Assembly: GCA_965370805.1 (NCBI GenBank)
Contig: CBDUVZ010000120.1
Span: 1-9,104, forward strand
Length of the DNA: 9,104 nucleotides
Source: CBDUVZ01 sp965370805
GTDB lineage: Bacteria > Hydrothermota > Tepidihabitantia > Tepidihabitantales > Tepidihabitantaceae
Reading direction: 5' to 3'
Shown: piece by piece, positions 5,676-9,104 of the stretch
Position numbering within the stretch: position 1 is the first letter of the stretch
Layout of the letters: each line of letters begins with the position of its first letter
Translations under genes and position numbers: made by a program
The notes under the pieces: generated by a model
The model's database searches: none
Told to the model about the DNA's origin: nothing
Seen by the model: the letters and a program-made list of their open reading frames with translations, nothing else

Positions 5676-7613
5676 CTACGACTCGAACCTGACTATCCGC
5701 TCGAACGAGTTGGCGTCGAGACCCGCGCCGCCGACCAGCACGCCGTCGATGTCCTTTTCCGCCATCAGCGCGTCGACATTGTCCGGTTTGACGCTGCCGC
5801 CGTAGAGAATCCTGGTCCGGTCCGCGGTTTCCAGCGAGATTGACCGCAGCAGCCAGCTCCGGATCCAGCGATGGACTTCCTGTGCCTGGGCCGGGGTTGC
5901 GGACCGGCCGGTGCCGATGGCCCAGACCGGTTCGTAGGCGATGACGAAATCGTCCTGCTCTTTCATTCCCGCGAGCCCGATAGTGAGCTGTCGCTCGACT
6001 GTCGCGAACGTCCGGTGGTCCTGGCGTTCTTCGAGTGTTTCCCCGCAGCAGAAGACCGGTATCAGGTCGGCGTCGAGCGCGGCCCGTACTTTTTTGCGGC
6101 AGGTCTCGTCGTCCTCGCCGAACAGGTATCGCCGTTCGGAGTGGCCGACAAGGACGTGGCTGCAGCCGAGGTCGGCCAGGGACTCGGCCGATACTTCGCC
6201 GGTGAACGCGCCGGACTTCTCCCAGTGGATGTTCTGGCCGCCGTACGCGATAGCGGCGTCGCCGAGTTCCCCGGCAACCGCGGCCAGCGCGGTGCAAGGC
6301 GGGAAGACGAGCAGTTCGCGATTGCGGATTCCCTGGAGCCGGTCCTTGAGCCCGGCGGCGAACTTCCGGGCTTCGCTCGGGACTTTGTTCATCTTCCAGT
6401 TCGCGGCCATGACCGGGGTCCGGATGGCGCGGTACGCGTCACCCAGCGCCCTTATCCCGGGCAGGGTCCGGCCTTCGAGGAACTGGAGGCACGCACCGCC
6501 GCCGGTGGACGCGTGGCTGACCTTGTCCCTGAGCCCGAACTTCGCCAGCGCGGCCAGCAGGTCGCCGCCGCCGACCACGGTCGTCACGCCTTTGTCGGTC
6601 AACTCGGCCATGGTCCTGGCGATTGCCTCGGTCCCGGACGAGAACGCGGCTTTCTCGAACATGCCCATCGGCCCGGCCCAGACTATGGTCCGGGCGTCCG
6701 CCATGATCGACCGGAAGAGTTCCACTGTTTTCGGGCCGATGTCAAGCCCCATTTCGTCGGCTGGTATCTCATCGACCGGCACCGCGTGCGCTTTGCCGCC
6801 CGAGTCGGGGTCGGGCGCAACGACCACGTCTACCGGGAGAACCAGCTTCGGGTTCCGCCCCAGTTCCCCGGCGCGCCGGATTGCGTCCGGCTTCCAGATT
6901 GAGCGGCCGATCTCCTTGCCCTGGGCTTTGAGGAAATCGAAAGCCAGCCCTCCGCCAATCAGCATCTTGTCCACCATCGGCAGCATGTTCGCAATCACAC
7001 CGGCTTTGTCCTTCACTTTCGACCCGCCGATGACGGCAATCCGGGGACGACGCGGCAACTCCAGGACCCCGGCCAGATACCTGATTTCCTCCTCCATCAG
7101 CAGGCCGGCGGACGGCCGGTCGAAGAGCCCCGCCACTCCCACGGTCGAAGCGTGGTTGCGATGGGCGGTCCCGAACGCGTCGTTGATGTACCGCTCGGCC
7201 AGGCCGGCGAGCTCCCGGCAGAACTCGGGGTCATTGGCTACCTCGCCCGGGTGGAACCGGAGGTTTTCGAGCATGATGACCGCGCCCGACTTCGCCTTCT
7301 CGACTATCGCCTTGACTTCCGGTCCGACGCAGTCGGAAGCGAACCGGACGTCGCGGCCGAGCAGTTCGGCCAGCCGGTCGGCGACGATCTTCAGGCTCAG
7401 CTTCGGGTCCGGTTTCCCGCCCGGCTTCCCGAAGTGGGACGCCAGGATTACAATCGCCCGGCGTTTGAGCAGGAAGCGAATCGTCGGGAGTGACGCCCGG
7501 ATCCGGGCATCGGTCGCAATCTCGCCTTTGCCGGTCAGCGGTACGTTGAAATCGACCCGGACGAATACCTTCCGGCCCTGGACGTCGAGGTCGCGGAGCG
7601 ACAGCTTTCTCAC
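5676..7613 (-). CDS. pgk-tpiA: phosphoglycerate kinase-triosephosphate isomerase fusion
   Basis: A single 645-codon frame encodes two glycolytic enzymes. PGK (about 1-393; interconverts 1,3-bisphosphoglycerate and 3-phosphoglycerate with ADP/ATP) shows RVDFNVPL (19-26), LENLRFHPGE (115-124), YINDAFGTAHRNHAS (142-156), GGSKVKDK (196-203), WAGPMGMFE (312-320), GGGD (348-351) and STGGGACLQFLEG (369-381). TIM (about 398-645; interconverts dihydroxyacetone phosphate and glyceraldehyde-3-phosphate) shows NWKMN (405-409) with Lys407, GHSERR with His491, AYEPVWAIGTG with Glu561, and YGGSVKPDN (604-612). Both halves are full length with almost no linker. GTG 7613 is preferred: it overlaps the gap stop codon as GTGA and directly precedes the conserved PGK N-terminus. 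An upstream in-frame start at 7655 would add 14 nonconserved residues inside gap. Thermotoga maritima has a comparable fusion behind gap. Expression is presumably from the gap promoter by translational coupling; no strong RBS is seen before the GTG. Confidence 0.97.
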   Translation of the reverse strand: MRKLSLRDLDVQGRKVFVRVDFNVPLTGKGEIATDARIRASLPTIRFLLKRRAIVILASHFGKPGGKPDPKLSLKIVADRLAELLGRDVRFASDCVGPEVKAIVEKAKSGAVIMLENLRFHPGEVANDPEFCRELAGLAERYINDAFGTAHRNHASTVGVAGLFDRPSAGLLMEEEIRYLAGVLELPRRPRIAVIGGSKVKDKAGVIANMLPMVDKMLIGGGLAFDFLKAQGKEIGRSIWKPDAIRRAGELGRNPKLVLPVDVVVAPDPDSGGKAHAVPVDEIPADEMGLDIGPKTVELFRSIMADARTIVWAGPMGMFEKAAFSSGTEAIARTMAELTDKGVTTVVGGGDLLAALAKFGLRDKVSHASTGGGACLQFLEGRTLPGIRALGDAYRAIRTPVMAANWKMNKVPSEARKFAAGLKDRLQGIRNRELLVFPPCTALAAVAGELGDAAIAYGGQNIHWEKSGAFTGEVSAESLADLGCSHVLVGHSERRYLFGEDDETCRKKVRAALDADLIPVFCCGETLEERQDHRTFATVERQLTIGLAGMKEQDDFVIAYEPVWAIGTGRSATPAQAQEVHRWIRSWLLRSISLETADRTRILYGGSVKPDNVDALMAEKDIDGVLVGGAGLDANSFERIVRFES

Positions 7614-8620
7614 AGCGACTTCGCGATGTACGCGGCCAGGTCGATCAGCCGGCACGAGTAACCGTACTCGTTGTCGTACCAGGAGTAGGTCTTGACCAGC
7701 GTACCGTCAACCACGCAGGTGAGGGCCGGGTCGAAGATCGAGGAATGGGGATTGCCGACGAGGTCGACCGACACCAGCGGCTCGGTCATGTACTCCATGA
7801 TGCCTTTGAGCGGGCCGTCGGCCGCGGCTTTGAACGCGGCGTTGACTTCTTCCTTGCTGGTGCTTTTCTTCACCGTGCAACTCAGGTCGATAATCGACAC
7901 GTTCGGGGTCGGGACCCGGATAGCCATCCCGTCGATTTTGCCTTTCAGCTCGGGGAAGATGACGGCGATGAGCTTGGCCGCGCCGGTCGTGGTCGGAATC
8001 ATCGACATCGCCGCGGCCCGCGCCCGGCGCAGGTCGGAATGCGGGGCGTCGAGCAGCGACTGGTCCCCGGTGTAGGCGTGGACCGTGGTCATGAAACCCC
8101 GCTCAATCCGGAAGTTCTCGTGGATCACTTTCGCCGCGGGCACCACGCCGTTGGTAGTACACGAGGCGTTGGTGACGACGTGGTCGGTCGCCGGGTCATA
8201 AGTCTCGTGATTGACGCCCATCACGAACGACTTGATCGGCTTGTCGCCCTTGCCCGGGGCCGAGATGATGACCTTCTTCGCCCCGGCTTCGATGTGGGCC
8301 CCGGCTTTCTCATAACTGCGGAACAGGCCGGTGGACTCGATGACGATATCGACTTCGAGGTCCTTCCAGGGCAGTTCGGCCGGGTTCCGGATTGCGGTGA
8401 CCCGCGCCTTGCGGCCATTGATGGTCATCTCGCCATCGCTCGAAGAAACCTCTCCTTTGAAGGCTCCATGGACCGAATCATACTTGAAGAGATGCGCCAG
8501 GGTTCTGGCGTCGGTGATGTCATTGATCCCGACGAGTTCCAGGTCAGGGCGGTCCGCCGCGATCCGGGCGACCAGCCTGCCAATCCGGCCGAAGCCGTTA
8601 ACTGCGAGCTTTACAGCCAC
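7610..8620 (-). CDS. gap: glyceraldehyde-3-phosphate dehydrogenase, NAD-dependent type
   Basis: This 336-residue cytosolic enzyme oxidises glyceraldehyde-3-phosphate to 1,3-bisphosphoglycerate with NAD and phosphate. The nucleotide-binding fold begins NGFGRIGR (8-15). INDITDARTLAHLFKYDSVHG (32-52, Asp34 in the acidic position expected for NAD preference) follows. Catalytic Cys154 lies in NASCTTNG and catalytic His181 in TTVHAYTGDQ. Substrate-binding and closing motifs HSDLRRAR (194-201), RVPTPNVS (235-242) and WYDNEYGYS (314-322) are intact. The residue after CTTN is Gly where many homologues have Cys or Ser, not expected to affect catalysis. GTG 8620 is the start: AGGAGG lies five bases upstream and the protein starts at the usual place. 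Its stop TGA overlaps the pgk-tpiA GTG by four bases, so the two genes form one transcription unit that converts triose phosphates to 3-phosphoglycerate. Confidence 0.98.
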   Translation of the reverse strand: MAVKLAVNGFGRIGRLVARIAADRPDLELVGINDITDARTLAHLFKYDSVHGAFKGEVSSSDGEMTINGRKARVTAIRNPAELPWKDLEVDIVIESTGLFRSYEKAGAHIEAGAKKVIISAPGKGDKPIKSFVMGVNHETYDPATDHVVTNASCTTNGVVPAAKVIHENFRIERGFMTTVHAYTGDQSLLDAPHSDLRRARAAAMSMIPTTTGAAKLIAVIFPELKGKIDGMAIRVPTPNVSIIDLSCTVKKSTSKEEVNAAFKAAADGPLKGIMEYMTEPLVSVDLVGNPHSSIFDPALTCVVDGTLVKTYSWYDNEYGYSCRLIDLAAYIAKSL

Positions 8621-8625
8621 TGAGT

Positions 8626-8631
8626 CCTCCT
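8626..8631 (-). promoter_or_regulatory. ribosome binding site of gap
   Basis: On the minus strand AGGAGG is followed by ACTCA and the GTG start codon (8620-8618). The strong site and 5-base spacing fix the non-ATG start of gap and suggest high expression. Confidence 0.9.
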
Positions 8632-8651
8632 AAGGTTGCGGATTCGCGCTA

Positions 8652-8679
8652 AGCATAGTATTTCGTTTCCCCCAGTCAA
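8652..8679 (-). promoter_or_regulatory. promoter of the gap-pgk-tpiA operon
   Basis: On the minus strand TTGACT (8679-8674; five of six -35 consensus bases) is separated by 16 bases from TATGCT (8657-8652; four of six -10 bases). Transcription would start near 8645, giving a leader of about 25 bases with the AGGAGG site. The repeat-rich DNA further right would not be in the mRNA. Confidence 0.7.
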
Positions 8680-8695
8680 GAGGGAAGAGAAGACC

Positions 8696-8724
8696 AACCG
8701 CCAAGGCCGCCAAGAACGCCAAGG
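8696..8724. repeat. dispersed extragenic repeat module B, right copy
   Basis: This 29-base tract begins AACCGCCAAGGCCGCCAAGA and differs by one base from 1311-1339, more than 7 kb away and in the same orientation. Internally it is itself three rough copies of CGCCAAGR. Confidence 0.75.
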
Positions 8725-8785
8725 CTGAAGGCGTAGCGGAGCCAAGAAGCATTCTCACGCGCGACGCCTGACGCATTGCCCCCAC

Positions 8786-8830
8786 GGGGACATGACCCTA
8801 TCCCGTCCTCGGGATAGGGATCGTGTCCCC
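8786..8830. repeat. long imperfect palindrome, REP-like hairpin
   Basis: GGGGACATGACCCTATCCCG (8786-8805) pairs with 8810-8830 around the 4-nt loop TCCT. The 20-bp stem contains one G-T wobble and one single-base bulge. No T-run follows, and it sits upstream of the gap promoter, so a terminator role for gap is excluded. A mobile REP-type element or a transcription barrier is plausible. Confidence 0.75.
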
Positions 8831-8849
8831 CAGTCCCTTGGCGGCCAAG

Positions 8850-9010
8850 ACAATTCCGAATGTCGAGTGTCGAATGACGAATTCGGACTTCCGCCCTCAT
8901 CTGTGTCTATCCGTGTTGTGCCCTCCGAGAGCACTTTCCGCTCGTTCACTCGCTCCAATCATCCGTGGTTCACATTCCGGCCCGCTTCCTCAATCTGCAA
9001 TCTCAAATCA
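8850..9010. repeat. dispersed extragenic repeat text, right cluster
   Basis: The cluster has three parts. First is a tract of short GAATG/CGAATG/GTCGA repeats (8855-8886) related to GTCGAATGGCGAATGCGG (1286-1303). Second are inverted copies of module A, CATCTGTGTCTATCCGTG (8898-8915) and ATCCGTGGTTCAC (8961-8973). Third is CTCAATCTGCAATCTCAAAT (8990-9009), similar in inverted form to text at 571-614. Orientation is opposite to that of the left-hand copies of module A. Confidence 0.6.
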
Positions 9011-9011
9011 G

Positions 9012-9037
9012 CAGGGCGGGTTTCCCCGCCCTTCTGT
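9012..9037. terminator. GC hairpin with T-rich tail, possible terminator
   Basis: GGGCGGG (9014-9020) pairs with CCCGCCC (9025-9031) around TTTC. On the plus strand TTCTGTTTGG follows, an imperfect U-tract. No plus-strand gene ends nearby, so it may end a minus-strand transcript from beyond the right edge, or be another extragenic repeat element. Confidence 0.45.
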
Positions 9038-9104
9038 TTGGTTGCTTGAGTGACGTTCGATTACGGACCGACTGGTGCTGAAATCCCGAAGACCCCGAAC
9101 CGGA

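Larger units (their letters stand above)
8684..9104. other. repeat-rich region without a gene, to right edge
   Basis: About 420 bases upstream of gap hold no convincing gene. The stretch consists of dispersed repeat modules (8696-8724, 8850-9010), a long hairpin (8786-8830) and a second hairpin (9012-9037). Frames across it are short, lack ribosome binding sites and translate the repeats. From about 9050 to the edge I see nothing identifiable, though a gene end from the right cannot be excluded. Confidence 0.65.

Noticed and set aside
7614..7655. Upstream start at 7655 for pgk-tpiA
   Set aside because: It adds 14 residues outside the PGK family alignment and lies inside gap; the GTG at 7613 has the typical stop-start overlap.
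5941..7695. 584-codon plus-strand frame antisense to pgk-tpiA
   Set aside because: It is a Ser/Arg/Pro-rich shadow frame produced by GC-biased codons of a fully conserved gene on the other strand.
7745..8623. Plus-strand frame antisense to gap
   Set aside because: Shadow of a strongly conserved GAPDH gene, with no homology or RBS.

Overview
The window is a GC-rich bacterial chromosome segment of roughly 60-65% GC by eye. It encodes conserved housekeeping and envelope genes and has unusually busy extragenic DNA. A secreted protein with a type IX secretion (T9SS) type A sorting domain, an MlaE/MlaF/MlaD lipid-transport operon of the form seen in diderms related to Bacteroidetes, and a PGK-TIM fusion point to an uncultivated diderm in or near the FCB group. 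A WOR-3/Stahlbacteria-like lineage would fit, but that placement is inference and not a sequence match.

Layout. 1-691: no convincing gene; a REP-like hairpin (104-137), a block of nineteen degenerate 12-bp tandem repeats (152-379), and dispersed extragenic repeat text (545-614). 692-1165 (-): small soluble protein of unknown function with TPR-like helices. 1166-1542: second repeat-rich intergenic region ending in a strong GC hairpin terminator (1490-1519). 1543-3258 (-): exported Asp-box protein with T9SS C-terminal domain. 3259-3363: compact divergent promoter region. 3364-5538 (+): mlaE-mlaF-mlaD, overlapping genes encoding an ABC lipid transporter. 5539-5675: short convergent spacer. 5676-8620 (-): gap followed by a pgk-tpiA fusion gene, overlapping by four bases. 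8621-9104: promoter and RBS of gap, then repeat-rich DNA with a 20-bp-stem hairpin and a second hairpin near the right edge.

How the genes work together. gap and pgk-tpiA supply three consecutive activities of lower glycolysis/gluconeogenesis (triose-phosphate isomerase, GAPDH, phosphoglycerate kinase) from one promoter. MlaE, MlaF and MlaD form the permease, ATPase and substrate-binding MCE subunit of a phospholipid transporter between inner and outer membrane. The T9SS-type protein is transcribed divergently from mlaE. It would reach the surface of the same envelope, but no functional link is shown.

The most notable points are: both alternative frames close at the PGK/TIM junction of the in-frame fusion; the mlaE promoter lies so close to its ATG that a leaderless mRNA is predicted; the 12-bp repeat block; and the dispersed repeat families. 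I saw no clear defence, phage, CRISPR or other obviously new multi-gene system.
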